From positions 1,054,001-1,118,000 of the forward strand of contig CAWDJV010000005.1 of assembly GCA_963802795.1 (NCBI GenBank): DNA of 64,000 bases. Reading direction: 5' to 3'. The stretch's first letter is position 1. Each line of letters begins with the position of its first letter. The DNA is from JAIBJN01 sp963802795. Its GTDB lineage: Bacteria > Actinomycetota > Thermoleophilia > Gaiellales > Gaiellaceae. The notes under the pieces were generated by a model, which searched no databases, had not been told where the DNA came from, and was given only the letters and a program-made list of their open reading frames with translations. The translations under genes and the position numbers were made by a program. Of the stretch, positions 19,323-29,442 are shown in pieces.

Positions 19323-20671
19323 CTAGTCCGTCGAGACGTACACGTTCTTGACCTCGGAGTAGCCCTCGAGGCCGTGGAGGCCCAGCTCGCGGCCGAAGCC
19401 CGACTGCTTGAAGCCGCCGAAGGGCGTCGAGACGCGGACTGAGCTGTTCGAGTTGACCGAGAGCACGCCCGAGTCGATGCCCCGAGCCATGCGAAGCGCC
19501 TTCGCCCCGTCGCGCGTCCAGATCGACCCGGACAGCCCGTAGGGCGTGTCGTTGGCGAGCCGGAGCGCGTCGGTCTCGTCCTCGAAGGGAATCACCGCCG
19601 CCACCGGTCCGAAGACCTCTTCGCGCGCCACCCGGTCCTCGTTCGTGGCCTCGACGAGCGTGCACGGGAACCAGAAGCCGGGCCCCTCGGGCACGCCGCC
19701 CCGAAACGCGACGTTGCCGTCGACGAAGGACGACACCGTCTCTCGGTGCGCCGCCGAGATGAGCGGGCCCATCTCCGTCGCGTCGTCCGCCGGGTCCCCG
19801 ACGCGGACACCGCGGGTGGCCTCGACGAGGAGCTCCAGGAAGCGGTCGTACGCGGAGCGCTCCACGAAGATCCGCGAGCGCGCGCAGCAGTCCTGGCCCG
19901 CGTTGTCGAAGACCGCATAGGGCGCTGCGGCGGCGGCCTTCTCGAGGTCTGCGTCGGCGAAGACGACGTTGGCCGACTTGCCGCCGAGCTCCAGCGTGAC
20001 CCGCTTGATCGTCCCCGCGGCGCCTTCCATCACGCGGCGCCCCACCTCCGTCGAGCCGGTGAAGCCGATCTTCGCCACGTCGGGGTGCTCGACGAGCCGC
20101 TGGCCGACGACCGAGCCCTTCCCGGCCACGACGTTGACCACGCCCTCCGGGATTCCGGCCTCGAGCGCGAGCTCGCCGAGCCGCAGGGCCGAGAGCGGCG
20201 TCAGCTCCGCCGGCTTCAGGACGACCGTGTTCCCGCAGGCGAGCGCCGGCCCGAGCTTCCAGCTGGCGATGTTGAGCGGGAAATTCCAGGGGACGATGAG
20301 CCCGACGACGCCGAGCGGCTCGCGAAAGGTGAGGTCGACGCCGCCCGCGACCGGGATCGTCTCGCCGTGGTGCTTGTCGACTGCCCCCGCGTAGAAGTGA
20401 AAGACCTCGGCGACCATGCCGACCTCGCCGCGGGCCCCCGAGATCGGCTTCCCGACGTTCTCGGACTCGATCCGCGCGAGCTCCTCGCCGTGCTCCTCGA
20501 CGAGCCCCGCCAGGCGGCGGAGGAGCCGTGAGCGGTCGGCCGGCGCGAGGGCGCGCCAGGCGGGGAACGCTGCCTTCGCGCGGGCGACGGCGGCGTCCGT
20601 GTCCTCGGCGGTCGGTTCCGGGAGCTCGGCGATCGGCTCTTCCGTCGCCGGGTTCAGAACTCGGTGTTCAT
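19323..20671 (-). CDS. NAD(P)-dependent aldehyde dehydrogenase (frameshift at the start)
   Basis: About 449 residues, a little short for the family. Motifs: VIVPWNFP-type block (GLIVPWNFPLNIASWKLGP), KPAELTPLSALRLGELALEA, FTGSTEVGRRVM, general base Glu in VTLELGGKSANVVFADADL, and nucleophile Cys in NAGQDCCARSRIFVE. It ends TPFGGFKQSGFGRELG and a YSEVKNVYVS tail. The proper start is ATG 20671, which overlaps the stop of the amidotransferase gene (ATGA); one missing base near 20656 separates it from the main frame. Its place in the operon suggests oxidation of an aminoaldehyde such as gamma-glutamyl-aminobutyraldehyde (PuuC-like), by inference. Confidence 0.88.
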
Positions 20672-21378
20672 GCCCGCTCCTCCATGTAGCGGCGTGCCTC
20701 CGCGACGAGCGCCTCGAACAGCGCCGCGTCCTCGCCCTCCTCGGGGTGCCAGAGGACGCCGAGCGCGAAGCGACGAGAAGGATCCTCGATCGCCTCGACG
20801 GTCCCGTCCTCGGCGCGGGCGGACTCCCGCAGCCCCTTCCCGAGGCTGCCGTAGCCCTGGTGGTGATGGCTCTTCACCGGCGCACGGCCGCCGACGACGT
20901 CGTGCAGCTTCGTGCCGGAGACGACCTCGACCTCGTGGTCGGAGAAGACACCCGGCGTGTCCTTGTGGCCTTCGTGCCCGACGACCTCCGGCAGGTGCTG
21001 GACGAGGTCGCCGCCGCGGGCGACGTTCAGGATCTGGCTGCCGCGGCAGACCGCGAGCACGGGCAGGTCCCGTGCCAGCGCCGCCTCGAGGAGGGCAAGC
21101 TCCGCGCCGTCGCGCTCGGGTCGCACCCCGTCCGTCTCGGTGTGCGGCTCGGCGCCGTAAGAGGCGGGATCGAGATCGGCCCCGCCCGAGAGAACGAGCC
21201 CGTGCAGGGCGTCGAGCGTCTCCTCGACCGCCTCGGCGCTCGGCGGGACGACGAGCGGCCGGCCACCCGCCCGCTCCACGGCGCGGACGTATGCCAGGGG
21301 GACGAGCGCCGCCGGCAGCTCCCAGACCCCCCAGCGCGCCTGCTCGGCATAGGCGGTGATTCCGACGATCGGGCGCAT
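20668..21378 (-). CDS. Class I glutamine-amidotransferase-like gamma-glutamyl hydrolase (PuuD-like)
   Basis: 236 residues, peptidase C26 / gamma-glutamyl-GABA hydrolase family. Starts MRPIVGITAYAEQARWGVWE; has GLVLSGGADLDPASYG, the nucleophile Cys in PVLAVCRGSQILNVARGG, a SHHHQGYG motif, and the catalytic His-Pro-Glu in ALGVLWHPEEGED. It should release glutamate from a gamma-glutamylated amine or amino acid. It lies between the ligase-like gene (22 bases upstream) and the aldehyde dehydrogenase, the gene set of the gamma-glutamyl putrescine route. Confidence 0.9.
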   Translation of the reverse strand: MRPIVGITAYAEQARWGVWELPAALVPLAYVRAVERAGGRPLVVPPSAEAVEETLDALHGLVLSGGADLDPASYGAEPHTETDGVRPERDGAELALLEAALARDLPVLAVCRGSQILNVARGGDLVQHLPEVVGHEGHKDTPGVFSDHEVEVVSGTKLHDVVGGRAPVKSHHHQGYGSLGKGLRESARAEDGTVEAIEDPSRRFALGVLWHPEEGEDAALFEALVAEARRYMEERA

Positions 21379-21400
21379 CGCCGCTCAGGCTAGCTAGTTC

Positions 21401-22735
21401 TCAGCCGCGTTCGAAGAGGCGTTCACGCTCGTAGCAGGTCACGACCTCGTCGAAGAGGCGCTGCTCCGTGCGGGCGTAGTTCAGATAGTGGTCGACGACG
21501 TCGTCGCCCAGGGCTGCGCGTGCCATCGTCCCGTTCTCGAGCGCCGCGATCGCCTCGCGGAGCGAGGAGGGGAAGCGCTCGGCGTCCGACTCGTACGCGT
21601 TCCCCTCGAGCGGCGGCGGCAGCTCGAGCTCGTTCTCGATCCCGTGCAGGCCCGAGGCGATGAGCGCCGCGAAGGCCAGGTACGGGTTGACGTCGCCGCC
21701 CGGGATGCGGGTCTCCGCCCGGAGAGACCGGCCGTGGCCGACGATGCGGAACCCACAGGTGCGGTTGTCGTGTCCCCACGCCAGCGTGGTCGGGGCCCAG
21801 CTTCCCGCCGCGAAGCGCTTGTAGGAGTTGATCGTGGGCGCGAGGAAGATCGCCAGCTCCTTCGAGCAGGCGATCTGGCCGGCCAGGAACGCCTTGAAGA
21901 CGTCCGACTCGCCCGCGAAGGCGTTCTCCCCGTCCCGCCAGAGGCTCGAGTGAATGTGGCAGGAGTTGCCGATCCACGTGTGGTCGGGCTTCGCCATGAA
22001 CGTGATCGAGCAGCCGTTTGCATGCGCGATCTCCTTGGCGCCGTTCTTGTAGACGGTGTGGTTGTCGGCCATCGTGACCGCGTCGGCGTAGCGGAAGTTG
22101 ATCTCCTGCTGCCCGGGCCAGGCCTCGCCCTTGGACGTCTCCACCTTGATCCCGGCGCCCTGCATGCCGTTCCGGATCTGGCGGATGAGCCGCTCGTCGT
22201 AGGTCGTGGCGAGGACGTGGTAGTCGAGGATGTACGGGACGGAGGGCGTCAGCTCGCGGTAGTGCTTCGCGTGGGCTTCTTCGTAGCTCTCCCGCAGGAG
22301 ATAGAACTCGAGCTCCGAGCCGAGCATGGGCGTGTAGCCGAGCTCGGCGGCGCGTTCGACCTGCCGGTTGAGCACCTGGCGCGGCGAGGGCGCGACCGGC
22401 GTCCCGTCGTGCCAGACGACGTCGCAGAGGACGAGCGCCGTCGCTTCCAGCCAGGGGATCCGGCGCAACGTGGCGAGGTCGGGCCTGAGGCGGAAGTCGC
22501 CGTAGCCCTGCTCCCAGCTCGCAATCGAGTACCCGGGGACGGGATCCATCTCCATGTCGAGCGCGAGCAGGTAGTTGCACCCTTCGATGCCGTGCCCGGC
22601 GATGTCGTCCTCGACAAAGAACTCGCCGTGCAGGCGTTTGCCCAGAAGGCGCCCCTGCATGTCCGTGAAGGCGACGACCACGGTGTCGATCGAGCCGTCC
22701 TCGACCGCGCTCGCCAGCTCTTTCGGGCTCAGCAC
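21401..22735 (-). CDS. Glutamine-synthetase-family gamma-glutamyl-polyamine/amine ligase (PuuA-like)
   Basis: About 444 residues. Glutamine synthetase fold: TDMQGRLLGKR near the N-terminus, LGSELEFYLL (metal-binding Glu), GQQEINFRYADAVTMADNH, the HIHSSLW block within NSCHIHSSLW (substrate/metal His), NSYKRFAAGSWAPTTLAWG, and RIVGHGRSLRAETRIPGGDV (the ATP/glutamate Arg region). It lacks the Tyr adenylylation loop of GlnA type I. GTG 22735 (VLSPKELASAVEDG) is chosen; an open extension to 22834 would collide with the permease start. Neighbouring amidase, aldehyde dehydrogenase and permease point to gamma-glutamylation of an amine rather than ammonium assimilation. Confidence 0.87.
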   Translation of the reverse strand: MLSPKELASAVEDGSIDTVVVAFTDMQGRLLGKRLHGEFFVEDDIAGHGIEGCNYLLALDMEMDPVPGYSIASWEQGYGDFRLRPDLATLRRIPWLEATALVLCDVVWHDGTPVAPSPRQVLNRQVERAAELGYTPMLGSELEFYLLRESYEEAHAKHYRELTPSVPYILDYHVLATTYDERLIRQIRNGMQGAGIKVETSKGEAWPGQQEINFRYADAVTMADNHTVYKNGAKEIAHANGCSITFMAKPDHTWIGNSCHIHSSLWRDGENAFAGESDVFKAFLAGQIACSKELAIFLAPTINSYKRFAAGSWAPTTLAWGHDNRTCGFRIVGHGRSLRAETRIPGGDVNPYLAFAALIASGLHGIENELELPPPLEGNAYESDAERFPSSLREAIAALENGTMARAALGDDVVDHYLNYARTEQRLFDEVVTCYERERLFERG

Positions 22736-22767
22736 GGCGAGGAGTCTACGCGGCTCGCCGCGCGGGC

Positions 22768-22797
22768 TTGACAGGAACTCCCGCTCGGGCGTAGAAA
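22768..22797 (+). promoter_or_regulatory. Promoter for the APC permease
   Basis: TTGACA at 22768-22773 and TAGAAA at 22792-22797, 18 bases apart. The permease ATG at 22834 has GGAGGAGG 4-10 bases upstream. The site lies in the 98-base gap between divergent genes, so a regulator bound here could affect both. Confidence 0.6.
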
Positions 22798-22833
22798 CCT
22801 CCGATCCTAAGCCGCCGAACTGGAGGAGGCGCA

Positions 22834-24467
22834 ATGACGCAAGGGCCTGAGACGGGGGGCTACCACACCTCGGAGGACGAACACATCCTCCACAAGCTCG
22901 GCTACGCCCAGGAGTTGTTCCGGGGCATGGGCGGGTTCCGGAACTTCGCGATCTCGTTCACGATCATCTCGATCCTCGCGGGGTGCCTGACCTCGTACAA
23001 CATCGGCTTCGAGCACGGCGGCCCCATGTGGGTGGTCTTCGGCTGGCTGCTCGTCGGCCTCATGGCGACGATCATCTCGCTCGGCATGGCGGAGATCGCC
23101 TCGGCCTATCCGACGGCCGGCGGTCTCTACTACTGGGCGTCGAAGCTCGGCAGCCCGGGCTGGGGCTGGGCGACCGGCTGGTTCAACCTCATCGGCCAGG
23201 TCGCGGTCACCGCGGCGATCGGGTACGGGCTCGCCCTCTTCGGGCAGGCCCTCTTCGACTTCTGGTTCTCGTACACCGAGCGCATGGACGACTGGTTCGG
23301 CGCGTCGTTCGATGCCTCGACGTACATCCTCTACACGATTTTCCTGTCGGCGGCAGCCCTGATCAACCTGCTCAACATCCGCCTGACGTCGGGGCTCAAC
23401 ATGATCTCGGCGTGGTGGCACATGGTGGGCGTCGTCGTGATCGTCGGCATCCTGATCATCGTCCCGAACGACCACCAGTCGCTCTCCTACGTGTTCACGG
23501 AGACCATCAACAACTCGGGCTACGGCGACGGGACGACCCAGTTCGGGCTCGCGTTCCTGCTCGTGCTCGGGCTGGGCATGCTGCTGCCCCAGTACACGAT
23601 CACGGGGTTCGACGCCTCTGCGCACACGGCCGAGGAGACCAACAAGGCGTCCCGGATGGCGGCGATGGGGATGTGGACCTCCGTCGCCGTCTCGGTGATC
23701 TTTGGCTGGATCCTCCTCGTCGCGGTGACGTTCGCGATCCCGAGTAACCAGGGGGCGCTCGACACGGTCAACGCCCTCGGGCTGCTCGTGCCCTGGATCT
23801 GGGCCGAGTCGATGGGCCAGAACTGGGCGGAGGCGCTGCTCTTCATCTGCGTCGTCGCACAGTTCTTCTGCGTCACCGCGTCGGTGACCTCGGCGTCGCG
23901 GATGATGTTCGCGTTCTCGCGCGACCGTGCGGTGCCGGGCCATTCGCTCTGGCGGCGCGTCGGGAAGAACCGCGTGCCGAAGTGGTCGGTCTTCGGCATC
24001 TGGCTCTTCGCGGGCATCCTCATGATCCCCGCGGTTTGGAACTACTTCGTGGGCTACGCGGTCGGAACTGCGATCGCGGTCATCGGCCTCTATATCGCCT
24101 TCGTGATCCCCGTCTACCTGCGCTGGCGCAAGGGCGACAGCTGGGACGAGCCGAGGGCGTGGAGCCTCGGCAGGCACTACAAGTGGATCGATCCTCTCTC
24201 GATCGTCTGGGTCGCGTTGATCACGATCATTTTCCTGATCCCGTTGTACAAGATCGGGCTTCCGTGGGAGGAAGGCTTCGACTGGCGGTTCACCAACTAC
24301 ACGATCCTCTGGTTCGCCGGCATCGGCCTGATCTTCGGCGGCTGGTGGGTCCTCTCGGCCAAGAACTGGTTCAAGGGCCCCGTCCGCATGGGCACCGAGG
24401 AGGAGCTCGAGCGCTACGAGGAAGAGCTCGAGCAGCGAACCGGGACGGCCCCGCAGCCGGAAGCTAG
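22834..24467 (+). CDS. APC-superfamily amino acid/polyamine permease
   Basis: About 544 residues, roughly twelve membrane helices. N-terminus HKLGYAQELFRGMGGFRNFA and FAISFTIISILAGCLTSYNI is typical of the GabP/amino acid-permease branch of APC transporters; IASAYPTAGGLYYWASKLG, GFDASAHTAEETNKASR and TASVTSASRMMFAFSRDRAV are further family blocks. Strong ribosome site GGAGG before ATG 22834. The open frame runs past 24467 to 25185 in low-complexity antisense sequence, so the real stop is probably the TAG at 24465-24467, masked by a one-base error shortly before. Divergent partner of the Puu-like operon; likely imports its amine or amino acid substrate. Confidence 0.85.
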
Positions 24468-25647
24468 CGCGAGCGCGCGCCGCACGGCTTCGAGATCAAG
24501 CGCCGGAGCGAGCTCGTCCGCCAGGGCGAGCCGCTCCGGCGCAGGCTCTGCTACCGAACGAGGACCTTCGGGCGCTCTACGCTCAGGCGAGGGGTCGTCC
24601 AACAGGAGATCTCGGAGCTCGGCGTCGAACGGCTCCGGAGGACGGCGGCCCCTCCGACTTCTCGCGACGCGCGCGAGCAGAGCTAGCGCGACCAGGGCGA
24701 GCGCCGAGGCCGCCCCCACGAGCGGCCAGGGGACGCGCCGGGGCTCTGCGCGTCACGGTCGCCGCGCGCGGCTCGGGCTCCGGGAGCGCCGGCAGGGCCT
24801 CGGCCAGCGCGGCGGGATCGGTCACCTCGTTCGTGCGCGTGTCGACGAACGCCACCGGCTCGGTCACGTCCAGGACCGTGATCGTCCCTCCGCCCGGCGA
24901 GACGTCGAGCCGGAGTCGATAGAGGTCCTGGAAGCCCATCAGCCCGTGCAGGTCGATGCAGCGGGCCGTCTGCCCGACGGTGTCGAGCGCGTGGATGAAG
25001 GGATGCTCGCCGGCGCCGTCGTAGAGCGTGTACGCGAACCGGCCGTCCGGGCTCGCACCGCGCGTGATCGGCATCCCGCGCATGACGTCGCCGACCTCCA
25101 GCGGGTCGATGATCGGCTCGGGGAGGAGCCGGCCGCGGCGCAGGTCGTAGAGCCGGACGAGATACCGGGTGGGATCGCGCCGTGACAGGTACTCGACGAG
25201 GTAGAGCAGTCGCCCGTCGGGCGAGACGGCGTCGTAGCTGAAGTCTCCCTTCAGCACGATCACGTCACGAGCGCGGAGCCGGCGGGCGTCGAGGACGGCG
25301 AAGCTCGTGACGCGACGCGGAAAGCCGCGTCGAGGGTTGATGAGGACGAGCGTCCGGCCGTCCGCCGAGAGGCCGCCGGGCGAGCCGTCGTAGGCGACCG
25401 CGGGGATCGTGAACCTGCCGTCGAGCAAACGCGACCGGCGCACCTGCCCGCCGTCCTGCGAGACGGCGGCGACGAGGGTGTCCCGGCCGGCCGGCAGCGC
25501 GACGTACCGCGGCGCCCCGGGGCCGGTGCCGGGGACGCCGGCCCGGCTGAGGTCGACGCCTTCGACAGGGAGGCCGTCGGCGTGCGCGGCGCCGGCGAAG
25601 GCCGCCGCGAGGCCGAGGAGGATCGAGACGAGCGCGCATCTGGTCAT
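24464..25647 (-). CDS. Secreted beta-propeller-like protein with C-terminal membrane anchor (frameshift)
   Basis: About 395 residues. Signal peptide MTRCALVSILLGLAAAFAGA then HADGLP. The body repeats propeller-blade phrases: YDGSPGGLSADGRTLVLINP, YDAVSPDGRLLYLVEYLSRR, RGASPDGRFAYTLYDGAGEH, LDVSPGGGTITVLDVTEPVA. Near 24740 a single-base shift leads to the C-terminal membrane helix GAASALALVALALLARVARS and a charged cytosolic tail. The exact end is uncertain: the continuing frame stops at 24414, overlapping the permease, while CTAG at 24464 would give abutting stops. Likely an extracellular binding or sensing protein; no enzyme motif seen. Confidence 0.72.
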
Positions 25648-25683
25648 GCCCCGAGTACGGAGGGAGGAAGCTCGAGAGGTCCC

Positions 25684-25965
25684 TCAGACGATCCAGGCGC
25701 AGCCGTCCCAGTACCCCTCGACGTGGCGGCGAGGGAAGCGGCGCACCGCGATCTCGAGCTCGTCAGGCTCGCGCATGCCTGCCGGGACGTAGAGCTCGAA
25801 GCCGTCCGCCGGTACGCGGCGGAACTCGCGGTCGGCCCGCGGCTCCGTTGAGCTCTCGAGCCACGTCACCGAGCGGCAGCAGCTGGCCGACCGCGGCCAC
25901 ATGAAGAGCCTGCCGCCGCGCTCTCGGACGAACGCGACGGCCTCCGGGGAGGCGACGACGCGCAT
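25684..25965 (-). CDS. Small Cys-containing protein, HesB-like at most
   Basis: 93 residues. SPEAVAFVRERGGRLFMWPR at the start, a CC pair at residues 29-30 (RSASCCRSVTW), and the ending RHVEGYWDGCAWIV with a third Cys. The layout resembles short actinobacterial proteins annotated as HesB/IscA-like, but the Cys spacing is not the canonical A-type carrier pattern, so an Fe-S role is only a guess. Divergent from the flavoprotein gene at 25986, with 20 bases between start codons. Confidence 0.6.
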   Translation of the reverse strand: MRVVASPEAVAFVRERGGRLFMWPRSASCCRSVTWLESSTEPRADREFRRVPADGFELYVPAGMREPDELEIAVRRFPRRHVEGYWDGCAWIV

Positions 25966-25985
25966 GGAGCTAGGGTAGCTCGCGC

Positions 25986-28406
25986 ATGCGAGACCGGGCG
26001 CGAGCGGTCGTGATCGGCGGAGGCGTCGGAGGCGCCTCCGTTCTCTACTGGCTTGCCCGGCTGGGCTGGGAGGACGTGCTCCTGGTCGAGCGCGCCGACC
26101 TGACGAGCGGCTCGACGTTCCACTCCGCCGGGCTGGTCGGCCAGCTCCGCGGCTCCCTCAGCCTGACGCGGATGATGATGAGCTCGGTCGAGCTGTACCG
26201 CGCCCTCGAGGACGAGGTGGGGCTCGAGACCGGCTGGCACGAGGTCGGCTCCCTGCGCCTCGCCTCCACGGAGGAACGGATGGAGGAGCTGGCCCGCCAG
26301 GCGGGCTGGGCGAAGACCTTCGGCCTGCCGCTCGAGCTCATCTCGGCCGCGGAAGCGGAGAGCCTCTTCCCGCCCATGTCGACGGACGGCGTCCTCGGTG
26401 CCGCCTACCTGCCGACGGACGGGTACATCGACCCCAGCCAGCTCACGTTCGCGCTCGCCGAGGGGGCACGCCGAGGCGGGGCCGAGATCGCCACGAACAC
26501 CCGGGTGACGGCGATCCGGGTCGAGAAGGGCAGGGTCACCGGCGTCGAGACCGACAAGGGGCCGATCGAGACCGAGGTGGTCGTGAACGCGGGGGGCATG
26601 TTCGCGGGCGAGATCGGACGGCTCGCCGGCGTGAACGTCCCGGTGATCCCGATGGCGCACGAGTACCTGATCACGAAGCCGAGCGGCGTGCCGCTCGAGG
26701 TCCCGACGATGCGGGACCCCTCGCTCCTCGTCTACTTCCGGGGGGAGTCGGGCGGGCTCGTGATGGGCGGCTACGAGCGCAATCCGGCGCCGTGGGGGCT
26801 GGACGGGATTCCCGACGACTTCAACGGGCAGCTCCTTCCCGAGGACTGGGAGCGCTTCGAGGAGCTGCTGACGAACGCCGTGGTGCGCGTCCCGGAGCTG
26901 GAGGACTCCGAGGTGGTGAAGCTCGTCAACGGGCCCGAGGCCTTCACCCCAGACGGCGAGTTCATCCTCGGCGAGACCGACGTCCGCGGCTTCTGGGTCG
27001 CAGCAGGCTTCTGCGCGCACGGGCTCGCCGGAGCCGGCGGAATGGGGCAGCTCGTCGCCGAGTGGATCGTCGAGGGCCAGCCGGGCCTCGACGTCTGGGA
27101 GATGGACTCGCGGCGCTTCGGACGCCATTACGCGAGCCGTGAGTACACGCTCGCGCGCACGGTCGAGGTGTACTCGACGTACTACGACGTCAAGTACCCC
27201 GGCCACGAGCGCGAGGCCGGGCGACCGCTCCGCCTCGCTCCGGCCTACGCCCGCCTCCAGGAGCTGGGCGCGGCCTTCGGGGAGAAGTCGGGCTGGGAGC
27301 GGCCCAACTGGTTCGAGCCGAATGCCGAGCGCGGCGACGAGTCGCTCCGTCCCCGCGGCTGGGCTGGGCGGCTCTGGTCGCCCGCGATCGGCGCCGAGCA
27401 TCGCGCCTGCCGCGAGACGGCCGCCGTCTTCGACGAGACCTCCTTCGCCAAGATCGACGTCCTCGGGCCGGGCGCGGCCGACTTCCTCGAGGGTCTCTGC
27501 GCGAACCGTGTCGCGCGCGACGTCGGCGCCGTCACCTACACGCAGCTCCTGAACCCCCGCGGCGGCATCGAGTGCGACTTCACGGTGACCCGGCTGGCCG
27601 AGGACCGCTTCCGCATCGTCACCGGCACCGCGTTCGGCCAGCACGACTCCGCCTGGATTCGCGCTCACGCCCCCGACGACGGCTCGGTCGCCGTCGAGGA
27701 CGTCACCTCCCGCTTCGCCTGCATCGGCCTCTGGGGGCCGGCGGCGCGCGAGATCCTCCAGCCGCTCACCGACGCCGACCTCGGCAACGGCGCCTTCCCG
27801 TACATGCGCGCGCAGGAGCTGAGCGTCGGCCCGGTGCCGTGTCTCGCGCTCCGGGTGACCTACGTCGGCGAGCTCGGCTGGGAGCTCTACTGCCCCACCG
27901 AGTTCGGCCTGCGCCTCTGGGACGCGATCTGGGCCGCGGGCAGGGACCACGGCCTCGTCGCCGGCGGCTACAAGGCGATCGACTCGCTGCGGCTCGAGAA
28001 GGGCTACCGGGTGTGGGGGGCCGACATCAGTCCCGACGAGACCCCGTACGAGGCAGGGCTCGGCTTCGCGGTCAAGCTCGACAAGGGTGAGTTCGTCGGG
28101 CGGCAGGCGCTCCTGGTGGCCGACGAACGTCCGCTCGAGCGGAGGCTCGCGTGCCTCACCCTCGACGATCCCCGGGCGGTCGCGCTCGGCTCGGAGCCCG
28201 TGCGGATCGACGGCGAGATCGCGGGCCGCGTGACGAGCGGGGGCTACGGCTACACGGTCGAGCGCTCGATCGCCTACGCGTACGTCCCGGCCGCTGCCGC
28301 CGAGCCGGGCCGGCAGGTGGAGGTGGAGATCTTCGGCGAGTGGGTCTCCGGGCAGGTCGCCGCCGAGCCGCTCTGGGATCCAGATGGAGCAAGGCTCCGC
28401 GCATGA
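25986..28406 (+). CDS. FAD-dependent dimethylglycine/sarcosine dehydrogenase with GcvT domain
   Basis: 806 residues, intact. N-terminal DAO-type FAD domain: VVIGGGVGGASVLYWLARLG (dinucleotide loop), then TSGSTFHSAGLVGQLRGSLS, whose His is the usual covalent FAD site in dimethylglycine/sarcosine dehydrogenases. From about residue 430 it continues into a glycine-cleavage T-type folate-binding domain: FAKIDVLGPGAADFLEGLCA, VTYTQLLNPRGGIECDFTVT, TYVGELGWELYCPTEFGLRL, DSLRLEKGYRVWGADISPDE. It should oxidatively demethylate an N-methylated glycine and pass the one-carbon unit to tetrahydrofolate. Its stop overlaps the next start (ATGA). Confidence 0.92.
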   Translation: MRDRARAVVIGGGVGGASVLYWLARLGWEDVLLVERADLTSGSTFHSAGLVGQLRGSLSLTRMMMSSVELYRALEDEVGLETGWHEVGSLRLASTEERMEELARQAGWAKTFGLPLELISAAEAESLFPPMSTDGVLGAAYLPTDGYIDPSQLTFALAEGARRGGAEIATNTRVTAIRVEKGRVTGVETDKGPIETEVVVNAGGMFAGEIGRLAGVNVPVIPMAHEYLITKPSGVPLEVPTMRDPSLLVYFRGESGGLVMGGYERNPAPWGLDGIPDDFNGQLLPEDWERFEELLTNAVVRVPELEDSEVVKLVNGPEAFTPDGEFILGETDVRGFWVAAGFCAHGLAGAGGMGQLVAEWIVEGQPGLDVWEMDSRRFGRHYASREYTLARTVEVYSTYYDVKYPGHEREAGRPLRLAPAYARLQELGAAFGEKSGWERPNWFEPNAERGDESLRPRGWAGRLWSPAIGAEHRACRETAAVFDETSFAKIDVLGPGAADFLEGLCANRVARDVGAVTYTQLLNPRGGIECDFTVTRLAEDRFRIVTGTAFGQHDSAWIRAHAPDDGSVAVEDVTSRFACIGLWGPAAREILQPLTDADLGNGAFPYMRAQELSVGPVPCLALRVTYVGELGWELYCPTEFGLRLWDAIWAAGRDHGLVAGGYKAIDSLRLEKGYRVWGADISPDETPYEAGLGFAVKLDKGEFVGRQALLVADERPLERRLACLTLDDPRAVALGSEPVRIDGEIAGRVTSGGYGYTVERSIAYAYVPAAAAEPGRQVEVEIFGEWVSGQVAAEPLWDPDGARLRA

Positions 28407-29033
28407 CGGAGCACGAGCTTCGCGATGTTGCCCCCGGGCTCTGGCTCTGGCGCACGCGACATCCGGACTGGGCTCCGGACGCTGATTGGGAGCCGCTCGT
28501 GACCTCGACCTGCGTCGAGTCGCGCGGCGAGGTTGTGGCGCTCGACCCGCTCGCCCCGCCGGACGACGCGCACGAGACATGGGAGCGGCTCGACGCCCGT
28601 CCCCCGACGGTGGTGGTCGTCCTCAAGCCGGATCACGTCCGCAGCGTCGACCTCTTCGTCGAGCGCTACGGGGCACGCGCCTACGGCCCCTGGCTGTTCT
28701 TCCGGCACGACATTCCGGCCGACCGAGCTCGAGCCGGTCCAGCCGGGCGACGAGCTTCCCGGCGGCCTCGTCGCCCTCTACGACGGCCGCGGGCGGAACG
28801 AGACACCGCTCTGGCTTCCGGAGCAGCGGGCGCTCGTGTTCGCGGACGGGCTGACGGCGCCCGGCGGCGAGCTTCGCGTCTGGGCGACGGCCTGGCATCG
28901 GGAGCGAGTCGTCCCCGCGCTCCGCGAGCTGCTCGAGCTGCCGTTCGAGCACGTGATCGTCTCGCACGGCGAGCCGCTGCACGACCGCCCGGCCTACGAG
29001 CGCGCGCTCGAGCTCGAGCCCTGGGGCAACTAG
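28403..29033 (+). CDS. Metallo-beta-lactamase-fold-like protein lacking the canonical HxHxDH site (one frameshift)
   Basis: About 209 residues. Opens LRDVAPGLWLWRTRHPDW, has VTSTCVESRGEVVALDPLAP and VVVVLKPDHVRSVDLFVERY, shifts frame near 28715, then continues DELPGGLVALYDGRGRNETP, LVFADGLTA and HVIVSHGEPLHDRPAYERAL. The order (N-terminal strand with VTS, central DH, later ADGLT, final SHGEP) matches MBL-fold hydrolases, but HxHxDH is reduced to PDHVRSVD, so metal binding may be altered. ATG overlaps the upstream flavoprotein stop. The stop TAG shares CTAG with the stop of the opposite gene. Confidence 0.72.
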
Positions 29034-29442
29034 CTCTCCTCGAGCTCCAGGGCCAGGATGCCTGCGGCGTAGGCGCGCCAGGCGACCTCGGGCGCGTCCG
29101 TGAGCCCGTGGATCGCCTCGCTCACGAGCGGGAGCCCGGCAGCCTCGAGCCGGAGCTGCCGAAGTCCCTCCTCGAGCGCCAGCTGGCGGTCGACGGTGCG
29201 GAGATCCTCGGCGATCGCAGTCACCGCCCGGCCGTGGAGGTCGAGCCCGCGCGCGGGATCTCCGCCCGTGCTCGAGCAGGACGAGCGCGCGGCGGGCGGC
29301 ACCGTGCGCCTCGTCGGGATCGACGTGGACGTCGTCTCCCGCGGCCGTGGCCAGCACGACGAGCCCGGTGGCAAGCGTCTCGGTCCCTTCGTCCTCGCCG
29401 AGCGCCTGTTCGAGCTGGCGCGAGCCAGGCAGCGGGGCTCAC
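29030..29442 (-). CDS. Hypothetical helical protein downstream of the cyclodeaminase gene (frameshifted)
   Basis: About 137 residues if two shifts (near 29425 and 29262) are repaired. GTG 29442 overlaps the inferred TGA of the upstream gene (GTGA). Readable segments: RQLEQALGEDEGTETLATGL, VVLATAAGDDVHVDPDEAHG, AARRALVLLEHG, then LHGRAVTAIAEDLRTVDRQL and EVAWRAYAAGILALELEES. No family recognised; Ala/Leu/Glu-rich and probably all-helical. Placement by coupling and continuous codon character, not by homology. Confidence 0.5.

Noticed and set aside
24468..25185. C-terminal extension of the APC permease by about 240 residues
   Set aside because: Serine/arginine-rich, antisense to the propeller gene, and not part of any permease; most likely the stop is masked by an indel.
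25866..28580. A 904-codon frame antisense to the dimethylglycine-dehydrogenase-like gene
   Set aside because: Low-complexity shadow of an intact 806-residue enzyme.
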